Shown here: positions 1 to 7,162 of the stretch, piece after piece
How the letters are laid out: every line of letters starts with the position of its first letter
Position numbering within the stretch: position 1 is the stretch's first letter
NCBI RefSeq assembly: GCF_014323705.1
Contig: NZ_JABVEC010000010.1
Span: 180,600 to 244,599, forward strand
Direction: 5' to 3'
Length of the DNA stretch: 64,000 bases
From: Actinomadura alba
Lineage (GTDB): Bacteria; Actinomycetota; Actinomycetes; Streptosporangiales; Streptosporangiaceae
Notes under the pieces: model-generated
Told to the model about the DNA's origin: nothing
Databases searched by the model: none
Seen by the model: only the letters and a program-made list of their open reading frames with translations
Program-made: the position numbers and the translations under genes

Positions 1-83
1 GCGGGTCGGCGAGGGTGGTCACGTGCGGTCGTCCTTGGGGGTGAGCGGGTAACGGGTATGTCGATCAAAACTTGCCGACTGTT

Positions 84-108
84 TGTAGTACTACGAGTTG
101 TAGTATTA
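84..108 (+). promoter_or_regulatory. Inverted repeat in the promoter region of the WhiB-like gene
   Basis: An AT-rich island lies in an otherwise GC-rich region about 40 bp before the WhiB-like start. It contains TACTAC and GTAGTA as 6 bp arms with a 5 bp spacer (89-105). TTGTAGTA also occurs as a direct repeat, and TAGTAT could be a -10 box. This could be the promoter with an overlapping operator. The arms are seen; the function is inferred. Confidence 0.35.
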
Positions 109-145
109 GACTGGCCCCGCCGAACTCGAAGCGCGAGGAGGCGCT

Positions 146-445
146 GTGAGATACAAGACGTACTGGGTGGAGGGCCGCCCGGTCAACCTTCGTCGCACCG
201 ACCGGGACCAGGACGAGCACTGGACCGACGACGCCGCCTGCCGCGGCTCCGATCCGGAGATCTTCTACCCTGTCGGCTTCGCCGGGCCGGCGCTTCAGCA
301 AGAGGCGGCCGCCAAGTCGATCTGCGCCGGTTGCGTCGTGCGATCGGACTGCCTGACGTGGGCCCTGCGTGCGGGCGAGCCCGCTGGGATCTGGGGCGGC
401 ACCACCCCCGAGGAGCGCCGGCTGCTCCGCAGAATGTCCGCCTGA
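146..445 (+). CDS. WhiB-like iron-sulfur transcriptional regulator
   Basis: A 99-residue Wbl protein. Wbl proteins bind a 4Fe-4S cluster and regulate transcription with the primary sigma factor, often in development, redox or antibiotic responses. The four cluster cysteines are C32, C60, C63 and C69 (pattern C-x27-C-x2-C-x5-C). They are followed by the family turn GIWGG at about 81-85 and a basic tail. The GTG start is supported by GAGGAGG at 135-141. The gene stands alone. I cannot assign it to a named Wbl class. Confidence 0.93.
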   Translation: MRYKTYWVEGRPVNLRRTDRDQDEHWTDDAACRGSDPEIFYPVGFAGPALQQEAAAKSICAGCVVRSDCLTWALRAGEPAGIWGGTTPEERRLLRRMSA

Positions 446-566
446 CGATCGGCTGATCGGCTGACGATATTCACCGTCATTCTTGTTATACGCTGGCAAG
501 CGGGTGCCGGTGGTATTAAGCGGCCGTTCCCCCCATTTTCAATGCGGTCGAACGACGGTGACGGTT

Positions 567-1184
567 ATGAGCGACGGTCTGGTCCCGCAGAGAGCCCGTA
601 GCGAAGGGCTCACCACCCACGCGACTCGAGCGGTGGCCGCGCTCGCGGTCACCGCCTTCATGCTGACCGGCATGTGGGCGCTCGAGGTGGCCGACTACCT
701 GGTCGACCACCGCCTCGACGAGTACGGCATCCGATCCCACGAGGTCTCGGACCTGCCGCAGATATTCAGCGCGCCATTCCTGCACGCGGACTTCGCTCAT
801 ATCATGGCCAACTCACTGCCATTCCTCGTGCTCGGATTCCTTGCCGCCGCGCGTGGACTGAGCAAGTTCGCCGTGATGAATCTGCTGGTCATCGTGGTCG
901 GCGGTGCCGGAATCTGGCTGACCGCCCCACCGCGGACCGAGACCCTCGGCGCGAGCATCCTGGTGTTCGGCTACTTCGGCTACCTGCTGGGACGCGGGCT
1001 CTTCGAGCGGCACGCGGCCGATATCGGCATCGCCGTCGTCGTGGTGCTGCTGTACGGAACGATGATCCTGGGTGTGCTTCCGAGCACCCCCGGAATCTCG
1101 TGGCAGGGTCACCTGTTCGGCATGATCGGCGGCGTGCTCGCCGCCTGGACGCTCCGCCGCCGCCTCGGTCAGGGTGCCGGCTGA
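567..1184 (+). CDS. Rhomboid family intramembrane serine protease
   Basis: An integral membrane protein of 205 residues with about six hydrophobic segments. The rhomboid signature is present: the HADFAHIMANS segment (H73, H78, N82), catalytic serine S130 in GAS, and catalytic histidine H182 in WQGHLFG. The usual GxSG is GASI here, so the glycine after the serine is replaced. Rhomboids cut transmembrane substrates within the bilayer; the substrate is unknown. I chose the ATG at 567 because a TTG at 483 would add 28 non-hydrophobic residues with no family resemblance. The 3' end overlaps the convergent dehydrogenase gene by 16 bp. Confidence 0.86.
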   Translation: MSDGLVPQRARSEGLTTHATRAVAALAVTAFMLTGMWALEVADYLVDHRLDEYGIRSHEVSDLPQIFSAPFLHADFAHIMANSLPFLVLGFLAAARGLSKFAVMNLLVIVVGGAGIWLTAPPRTETLGASILVFGYFGYLLGRGLFERHAADIGIAVVVVLLYGTMILGVLPSTPGISWQGHLFGMIGGVLAAWTLRRRLGQGAG

Positions 1185-1924
1185 CGGCGGATGACCAGAT
1201 CGGTGACGACGGCGTCCCGGGGCGTCTCCATCGCGTCGAGCACGAGCCGCGCCACCGTGCCCGGCTGGATATAGGACTCCGCCTCGTATCCCGCGTTCTC
1301 CTGCGCCCGGACCTTGCGCTGCATCTCGGTGGCCGTACGCCCCGGATAGACGCTGATCACCCGCAGTTCGGGCTCCTCGGCCCGCAGTGAGTCGGCCAGC
1401 GCGCGCAGGCCATGCTTGCTCGCCGCGTAGGCCGCCCACCCGGGGTTGGCGTTCAGCCCGGAGCCGGAGTTGACGAAAACGACCTGTCCCCGGGCCGCGC
1501 GCAGTGCGGGCAGCAGCAGCCGGGTCAGTTCGGCCGGCGCGACCAGATTGACCATGAGCTGGTCGATCCACTCGTCCGCTTCCAGATCGGCCACGCGACC
1601 GAGTTCGACCACGCCCGCACTGTGCACGACGCCGTCGAGCCGGTCGGGCAGCCCGGCCTCGGCGAGAGCCGCCTCTATCCGGGGCGGCTCGCTCAGGTCG
1701 AGCACGAGGGTCCGTACCCGTGACGTCCGCGCGGCGGAGGCGGGGTCGTTCGGATCGAACGTCTGCGTCTTGGCCGCCGCGCCGGAGCCGAGGTCGGTGA
1801 CCGTCTTGGCGAGCCGGTCGGCGGAGCTTCCGACGAGGATCAGCTCGTGCCCGCGCGCGGCCAGCGACTCCGCGATCGAGGCGCCGATGCCGCCGGTCGC
1901 GCCAGTGATCATGTACGTCCCCAC
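1169..1924 (-). CDS. Short-chain dehydrogenase/reductase (SDR)
   Basis: A classical SDR of about 251 residues. The NAD(P)-binding glycine motif TGATGGIG is at residues 7-14, an SAG motif follows in the middle of the fold, and the catalytic YAASK is at about 164 with a serine upstream. The substrate cannot be inferred. The GTG at 1924 has GAGGA seven bases upstream and begins directly at the first beta strand. An ATG at 1942 would add six residues. It lies 69 bp (51 bp from the ATG) after the solenoid membrane protein gene on the same strand and may share its transcript. Confidence 0.88.
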   Translation of the reverse strand: MGTYMITGATGGIGASIAESLAARGHELILVGSSADRLAKTVTDLGSGAAAKTQTFDPNDPASAARTSRVRTLVLDLSEPPRIEAALAEAGLPDRLDGVVHSAGVVELGRVADLEADEWIDQLMVNLVAPAELTRLLLPALRAARGQVVFVNSGSGLNANPGWAAYAASKHGLRALADSLRAEEPELRVISVYPGRTATEMQRKVRAQENAGYEAESYIQPGTVARLVLDAMETPRDAVVTDLVIRRQPAP

Positions 1925-1993
1925 GGATTCATCCTCGTCCATGGCCGCGGTGACGGCAAGATCGCCGCAGCGGTGCCGCGTCCGGCGGCCGGG

Positions 1994-3478
1994 TCAGTTG
2001 GGGCGCAGCACCCGGGTGGCGCCGGCGATGAGCGCGGTGGCGAGGATCCAGCCGGCGGCGATCAGGGCGTACGCCAGCCACTGCGTCCACCCAACCGGTT
2101 GCCACATGTCCCGCTGGCCGAAGGTCCCGATGGGGATGAGCAGGTCGAGGGTGAAGATGAAGGCGTGCAGCTCCGGTCGCTCGTCCGGCGGCTTGAGCGG
2201 CCGCGGCCGCTGCGCCGAGAACACCGTGGTGCCGACGGCCACGAGCAGCGAGAGCCACATCGCCGCCAGCCACGGCCGGTAGCCGTAGCCCACCGTCCAG
2301 TCGAGGAGGTGGTTCCAGGCCCGCCCGGTCCACGGCAGGGTCCGGCGGCGCGCCCTCAGCTTGGCCAGCTGGACCTTCCTGGCCAGGTCGTCGAGGCCCG
2401 AACCGCGGAACCACGTGGCGAGCTGCTCGTACACCTGCGGGTGGAAGACCTCGTCGCGGCGCACCCAGCCGAGCCGGCTCTTCGGCTCGCCGCCGCGCAA
2501 CGTGTCGTACGTCAGGCCGTTCAGCTGCAGTACGTCCGGCCAGGTGGCCGGCTGGTCCAGGATCAGCCTGATCCGCGAGTACGACAGCGACACCCACCCC
2601 ACCACCGGCTCGGCCGGCGTGAAGATGAGCTCGTCGATCTGCGCGTGGCTGGCGTGAACGGCGCCGCGCCCCGGTGACGACCGCAGGATCGCCTGGTCGA
2701 ACGACAGGGTCCCGTTCACCCGGACGCCGCGCAGCCGCACGGTGCCCTCGGCGGTGAAGCCGTGGCTGAACTCGGCGGCGTCCTCGACGACCATGTTCTG
2801 CGCGTCCAGGGCCAGCCGGCCCGGGTTGCGCAGCGTCGTGCCCTCGAAGAACAGGCCGCCGTTCATGCGCGCGCCCACGAGCCGGACCCCGCCGGTCAGC
2901 TCGGCCTTGCGGAAGAAGGCACCGACCTCGACCACCATGCCGCCGGTGAACAGCGCCCACTTCTCCGGGTCCGACTCGGTGACCTTCGTGCCGTTCATTC
3001 GCAGGCCGCCCATGAGCTGTGCCCGCGGCAGCCGTACCTCGCCCTCGATCACCGAGCCGGACAGGCTCAGGTAGCCGTCGGCGCGCAGCCCGCCGCCGTC
3101 GAAGCCCGGCAGCCGGCAGTCGGCGATCCGGATCTGCCGCGACTCGGCATTGGCGAAGGTCGGTCGCTCGGCGAGCCGGCACAGTTCCAGCCGCAGCTCG
3201 CAGCCGACCGAGCCGCCCGTCACATTGAGCTCGCCGGAGATGTACGCGCCGCGCAACCGCACCGCCGGCACGAAGCCGGCCCGCTGCTCGCACCGGCCGA
3301 GCAGCAGTTGCGCGATCACCTCGGCGCGTACGGTGCGCTCCGGGGTCGCTTCGGACGGGACGTCATCGCCCAGGTCCACCCGTGTCCCCGTGGGGTACGC
3401 GTCCCACAGCCGTTCTTCCGGCCCGGTCATATCCGCCGGCCGGTCGTCGGTGCCCTCAGGCACAGGCGTCCTCTCCAT
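1994..3478 (-). CDS. Solenoid-repeat protein with a C-terminal two-helix membrane domain (copy 1)
   Basis: A 494-residue protein. After a short N-terminal helical region, residues of about 60-330 consist of repeats in which short beta strands alternate with G and hydrophobic positions (for example VRLRGAYISGELN, GGVRLVGARMNGG), as in right-handed beta-solenoids. A charged linker follows. Two hydrophobic helices near the C-terminus flank a loop with FTLDLLIPIGTFGQ. Homologues are often labelled membrane-associated oxidoreductase, but I see no cofactor motif. A paralogue of the same architecture lies at 15698-17317. The gene sits between spo0M and the SDR gene on the same strand. Its function is unknown; a stress- or voltage-responsive membrane role is speculation. 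Confidence 0.8.
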   Translation of the reverse strand: MERTPVPEGTDDRPADMTGPEERLWDAYPTGTRVDLGDDVPSEATPERTVRAEVIAQLLLGRCEQRAGFVPAVRLRGAYISGELNVTGGSVGCELRLELCRLAERPTFANAESRQIRIADCRLPGFDGGGLRADGYLSLSGSVIEGEVRLPRAQLMGGLRMNGTKVTESDPEKWALFTGGMVVEVGAFFRKAELTGGVRLVGARMNGGLFFEGTTLRNPGRLALDAQNMVVEDAAEFSHGFTAEGTVRLRGVRVNGTLSFDQAILRSSPGRGAVHASHAQIDELIFTPAEPVVGWVSLSYSRIRLILDQPATWPDVLQLNGLTYDTLRGGEPKSRLGWVRRDEVFHPQVYEQLATWFRGSGLDDLARKVQLAKLRARRRTLPWTGRAWNHLLDWTVGYGYRPWLAAMWLSLLVAVGTTVFSAQRPRPLKPPDERPELHAFIFTLDLLIPIGTFGQRDMWQPVGWTQWLAYALIAAGWILATALIAGATRVLRPN

Positions 3479-3533
3479 CAGGGTTCACTCCGGCCCCACG
3501 CCGGATCGCCGGACCGCCGGTCATGCCGCCCGA

Positions 3534-4319
3534 TCAGAAGAAGCCGCGGCGCCGGCCGGCCTGCTGGAGGTAACCGTCGAGCTGCTGCTCCCAGTTGGTC
3601 TGCTCCACGGTCGCGTAGTCGACGGTGAACCGGCCGAACGAGTCGCGGCCCTCGGTGAAGACGCCGCCGCGCTTGTCCAGCTCAAGTACGACCTCCATGG
3701 AGTGCGGGCCGGCGACGAAGGTGACCTCGATCTGCTTGATCCCGCCGGAGTACTGCGGCGGAGGGTAGAACTCGATCTCCTGGTAGAAGGGCAGCTCCTG
3801 GTGCACGCCCCAGATCCGGCCCTTCTCGCAGTCGGCGTTGCGGAAGTGGAAGCCGAGATTCGCGAACGCGGCCAGGACACGCTCCTGCGCGGGCAGCGGG
3901 TGAACCGCCACAGGGTCGAGGTCGGTCGCGTCGACCGCGCGGGCGACCTCGAGCTCGGTGGCCAGGCCGACCGTCGTGCCGTGCAGCTGCCTGCCGTACA
4001 AGTGCGTCAGCGGCGCCTCCCACGGGACCTGCAAGGAGAAGGGGATGCCGTTGCGCACTCCCGGGCCCAGCTGGAAGCCTCCCGCGATCCGGACCTTGGC
4101 GTACTCGATCTTCGCGTTGTACTCGCTGTCGCCCGACTCGACCTCCACCCGGCTGGCCAACGCGATGTTCACGCCGATGATGTCGGTCGGGTGATCGCCG
4201 CCGAGGATCGTCACGTCACCGGTGACCGCGCCGCCCGGCCGCACATTGGGGTTGTGCAGCACCGTCTCGACCGACGGGCCGCCCACACCCATCGCGCTCA
4301 GCAGCTTTCTGAAGACCAT
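3534..4319 (-). CDS. Spo0M-type sporulation control protein (arrestin fold)
   Basis: A 261-residue soluble protein. It matches the SpoOM/sporulation-control family in its N-terminus (VFRKLL..GVGGPSVETVL), its alternating beta-strand pattern and its length. In Bacillus, Spo0M modulates early sporulation and cytoskeletal function; the actinobacterial role is less clear. The start is decided by the ribosome site: AGGAGG is followed directly by ATG-ACG-ATG. The first ATG (4325) has no spacing, so the second (4319, spacing 6) should be used. It is the first gene of a likely spo0M-solenoid-SDR transcript, with 55 bp to the next gene. Confidence 0.87.
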   Translation of the reverse strand: MVFRKLLSAMGVGGPSVETVLHNPNVRPGGAVTGDVTILGGDHPTDIIGVNIALASRVEVESGDSEYNAKIEYAKVRIAGGFQLGPGVRNGIPFSLQVPWEAPLTHLYGRQLHGTTVGLATELEVARAVDATDLDPVAVHPLPAQERVLAAFANLGFHFRNADCEKGRIWGVHQELPFYQEIEFYPPPQYSGGIKQIEVTFVAGPHSMEVVLELDKRGGVFTEGRDSFGRFTVDYATVEQTNWEQQLDGYLQQAGRRRGFF

Positions 4320-4518
4320 CGTCATCCTCCTGGGGGATTACGCGCATACAGACGCCATCGTCCATTAGTCGATGTTGGTGGGCGATAAGTTCCCCAAGAT
4401 CGTCGGACATTCGGCCGGATCCCGCCACACTCCGTCCGTCCTGCTCCCGGCCGAGATCGACGATTCCGACCGGGGATGGGGGGTTGTCACCGGTTACCCG
4501 CTGGTAGCATCATGTGTG

Positions 4519-4536
4519 TTACTGACCAGTACGTAA
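4519..4536 (+). promoter_or_regulatory. Palindromic operator candidate upstream of the acyl-CoA dehydrogenase gene
   Basis: TACTG-AC-CAGTA (4520-4531) is a perfect 5 bp inverted repeat inside TTACTGACCAGTACGTAA, about 80 bp before the start codon. TetR-family regulators of fatty acid degradation in actinobacteria bind sites of this general shape. The match to a named regulator is inferred. Confidence 0.45.
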
Positions 4537-4611
4537 GCAGGGTGCAAACCGTTCGCCGGCCGATCCCGCGGGTGGCGGGGCGTAGCCGGTGGGGGCGAAA
4601 GGAAGCATTCC

Positions 4612-6444
4612 ATGGGTCACTACAAGAGCAACGTCCGTGACCTCGAGTTCAACCTCTTCGAGGTGTTCGACCGCCAGAAGGTCCTCGGCACCGGGCCGTA
4701 CGCCGACCTGGACGAGGAGACCGCGCGGAACATCCTCGAGGAGGTCGACCGGCTGGCCACCGGCGTGCTCGCGGACTCGTTCGAGGAGGGTGACCGCAAT
4801 CCACCGGTGTTCGACCCGGCGACCGGTCAGGTCACGATGCCGGCGGGCATCAAGAAGTCCTACAAGGCATGGATGGACGCCGAGTGGTTCCGGCTGGACC
4901 TGCCGGAGGAGCTGGACGGCACCAACGCGCCCCGCACGCTGGCCTGGGCGGTCGGTGAGCTGGTCCTCGGGGCCAACCCGGCGGTCTGGATGTACAGCGG
5001 CGGCCCGGCCTTCGCCCTCGTACTGCACGGCATCGGCACACCCGAGCAGAAGCGCTTCGCCGAGCTGGCCATCGAGCGCCGGTATGGAGCGACGATGGTG
5101 CTGACCGAGCCGGACGCCGGCTCCGATGTCGGCGCCGGCCGGGCCAAGGCGGTGCAGCAGCCCGACGGCACCTGGCACATCGAGGGCGTCAAGCGCTTCA
5201 TCACGAGCGCCGAGCACGACATGGCGGAGAACATCTTCCACCTCGTGCTCGCCCGGCCGGAGGGTCACGGCCCCGGCACCAAGGGCCTGTCGATGTTCCT
5301 GGTCCCCAAGTACCACGTGGACCTGGAGACGGGCGAGCTCGGTGAGCGCAACGGCGTGTACGTCACTAACGTCGAGCACAAGATGGGCCTGAAGGCCTCG
5401 ACCACCTGCGAGCTGACCTTCGGAGCGAAGCACCCGGCCGTCGGCACCCTGGTCGGGGACGTTCACGAGGGCATCAAGCAGATGTTCCTGATCATCGAGA
5501 ACGCCCGCATGATGGTCGGCACCAAGGCGATCTCCACGCTGTCGACGGGCTACCTCAACGCGCGCGACTACGCCAAGGAGCGGGTGCAGGGCGCCGACCT
5601 CACCCAGCTGACCGACAAGACCGCGCCGCGCGTCACCATCACCCACCACCCCGACGTACGTCGCAGCCTCATGACCCAGAAGGCCTACGCCGAGGGCATG
5701 CGGGCGCTGGTGCACCTGACCGCCACGTACCAGGACGCCGTGCAGATCGCCAAGCACGAGGGGCGCAAGGACGAACTGGCGGAGAAGCTCAACGACCTGC
5801 TGCTGCCGGTGGTCAAGGGCTTCGGCTCCGAGCGGGCGTACGCGCTGCTCGCCGAGTCGCTGCAGACCCTCGGCGGCTCGGGCTTCCTGCAGGACTACCC
5901 GATCGAGCAGTACATCCGGGATGCCAAGATCGACACCTTGTACGAGGGCACGACGGCGATCCAGGGCCAGGACCTGTTCTTCCGCAAGGTGCTGCGCGAC
6001 AACGCGGCCGCGCTGGGCCACCTCACCGGCGAGATCAGGGCGTTCGCCGAGAGCGAGGCCGGCAACGGGCGTCTCAAGAACGAGCGCGTGCTGCTCGGTG
6101 AGGCGCTCCAGGACCTCCAGGGCATCCTGGAGGCGATGGCCGGATGGGCCCTCGGCTCCCTGGAGCAGCCGAAGGAGATCTACAAGGTCGGTCTCAACAG
6201 CACCCGCTTCCTGCTCGCGCTCGGTGACCTGGTCGTCGGCTGGCTGCTCTGCCGGCAGGCCGAGATCGCACTGGCCAAGCTGGACGGCGAGGGCGTCTCG
6301 GACGCGGACCAGGCCTTCTACACGGGGAAGGTCGTGTCGGCCCAGTTCTTCTGCGTCAACGTGCTGCCGAGGCTGACCGCCGACCGCAAGGCGACCGAGG
6401 CCACCACGCTCGACCTGATGGAACTCCCCGAAGACGCCTTCTAG
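4612..6444 (+). CDS. fadE5: Acyl-CoA dehydrogenase, FadE5-like
   Basis: A flavin-dependent acyl-CoA dehydrogenase that catalyses the first step of fatty acid beta-oxidation. Its 610 residues place it in the long ACAD subclass rather than the usual ~390-residue form. The N-terminus [10 protein letters not shown] and the blocks [40 protein letters not shown] and [11 protein letters not shown] agree closely with mycobacterial FadE5. GAAAGGAAG precedes the ATG. A TetR-type operator candidate lies upstream. It is monocistronic, followed by a repeat-rich gap. It probably acts on a wide chain-length range, as FadE5 does. Confidence 0.93.
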   Translation: MGHYKSNVRDLEFNLFEVFDRQKVLGTGPYADLDEETARNILEEVDRLATGVLADSFEEGDRNPPVFDPATGQVTMPAGIKKSYKAWMDAEWFRLDLPEELDGTNAPRTLAWAVGELVLGANPAVWMYSGGPAFALVLHGIGTPEQKRFAELAIERRYGATMVLTEPDAGSDVGAGRAKAVQQPDGTWHIEGVKRFITSAEHDMAENIFHLVLARPEGHGPGTKGLSMFLVPKYHVDLETGELGERNGVYVTNVEHKMGLKASTTCELTFGAKHPAVGTLVGDVHEGIKQMFLIIENARMMVGTKAISTLSTGYLNARDYAKERVQGADLTQLTDKTAPRVTITHHPDVRRSLMTQKAYAEGMRALVHLTATYQDAVQIAKHEGRKDELAEKLNDLLLPVVKGFGSERAYALLAESLQTLGGSGFLQDYPIEQYIRDAKIDTLYEGTTAIQGQDLFFRKVLRDNAAALGHLTGEIRAFAESEAGNGRLKNERVLLGEALQDLQGILEAMAGWALGSLEQPKEIYKVGLNSTRFLLALGDLVVGWLLCRQAEIALAKLDGEGVSDADQAFYTGKVVSAQFFCVNVLPRLTADRKATEATTLDLMELPEDAF

Positions 6445-6488
6445 ACGACCGCAAGAGTCGTTCTGAGCGACCGCAAGAGTCGTTCCCC

Positions 6489-6561
6489 CCGTGATCATGC
6501 ACTTATGCGCGGTGGCGCTGCCTCGGGTGGGCGAGTGGTGCGCTTAACTGCATGATCACGG
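6489..6561. repeat. ~70 bp palindromic repeat element, copy A
   Basis: The arm CCGTGATCATGCA(C)TTA at the left is matched by its reverse complement at the right end (one mismatch in 17 bp), around a GC-rich 39 bp centre. Copies B (6601-6670) and C (7072-7143) share the same arms with different centres. It could be a REP- or MITE-like element, or act as a terminator after fadE5. Confidence 0.75.
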
Positions 6562-6600
6562 CGGGGAGAGGGTCGCGGCCCTCCGTTTCTGGCGTGGTGT

Positions 6601-6670
6601 CCCCCGTGATCATGTAGTTGTGTGTCGTCACGACACCCTGGGGGCGGGCTTAACTGCATGATCACGGGGG
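6601..6670. repeat. ~70 bp palindromic repeat element, copy B
   Basis: The left arm CCCCCGTGATCATGTAGTT pairs with the right-end AACTGCATGATCACGGGGG with one mismatch over 19 bp. The centre differs in sequence from copies A and C. Confidence 0.75.
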
Positions 6671-6723
6671 TGGGTCGCCGCTTGGCCCTCGATTACTCGC
6701 GGTGGGGGCTGCCGGTCTTCTGG

Positions 6724-6859
6724 GTGAGGACGGGGGCAGCGTGAGGACGGGGGCGGCGTGAGGACGGGGGCGGCGTGAGGACGGGGGCGGCGTGAGGACG
6801 GGGGCGGCGTGAGGACGGGGGCGGCGTGAGGACGGGGGCGGCGTGAGGACGGGGGGGGG
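6724..6859. repeat. 17 bp G-rich tandem repeat array
   Basis: Seven near-identical units of GTGAGGACGGGGGCGGC (the first has A for G at position 15) and an eighth that ends in a run of nine G. The array abuts the stop codon of ybdD. Each unit carries a G5 run, so the plus strand has regularly spaced G-tracts. The unit is not a multiple of three and no convincing gene spans it. Confidence 0.92.
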
Positions 6860-7048
6860 TCAGCAGCAGCTGACCTTGGGGTCGGTGTCGCGGGCGTCGA
6901 TGTGGCGGCGCCAGAACTCTCGTTCGCTCATCACCGGCTCGCCGGGGTGGGTGCGCTGGTGGTGCTCCACGTAGATCTCGTACGCCCGTTCGCCGGAGAA
7001 CTCCCGGAAGAGCCGCCACGCCGTGCGCAGCCTTCCACGCGTGTCCAT
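6860..7048 (-). CDS. YbdD/YjiX family small protein
   Basis: A 62-residue protein with the family features: a basic N-terminal helix, GERAYEIYVEHH, HPGEPVMSEREFWRRH, and a C-terminus ending in adjacent cysteines (VSCC). YbdD partners are encoded directly after cstA in many bacteria and are needed for CstA-type pyruvate/peptide uptake. Here it follows cstA on the same strand, but 114 bp of DNA holding a palindromic repeat (7072-7143) separates them. The 17 bp array begins right after its stop codon. Confidence 0.88.
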   Translation of the reverse strand: MDTRGRLRTAWRLFREFSGERAYEIYVEHHQRTHPGEPVMSEREFWRRHIDARDTDPKVSCC

Positions 7049-7071
7049 TTCCGCTTCCTCTCCTCCTCCGT

Positions 7072-7143
7072 CGTGATCATGCAGTTGTTCGCGTGCCGTG
7101 GTCGCCGGGGCGCGGCGTCGGCAGGAACAACTGCATGATCACG
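7072..7143. repeat. ~70 bp palindromic repeat element, copy C, between cstA and ybdD
   Basis: The arms CGTGATCATGCAGTTGTTC are a perfect 19 bp inverted repeat around a 34 bp centre. It occupies most of the gap between cstA and ybdD, two genes that normally form one operon. A transcript crossing it would form a long hairpin. Confidence 0.8.
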
Positions 7144-7162
7144 GCGGGGTCCTATCGGCTGG

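Noticed and set aside
4519..6498. Long minus-strand open frame over fadE5
   Set aside because: It lies antisense to a clear acyl-CoA dehydrogenase; the residues show no family pattern and it reflects high GC codon bias.
6724..6859. Tandem array considered as a CRISPR
   Set aside because: The units are directly adjacent with no spacers, and there are no cas genes.
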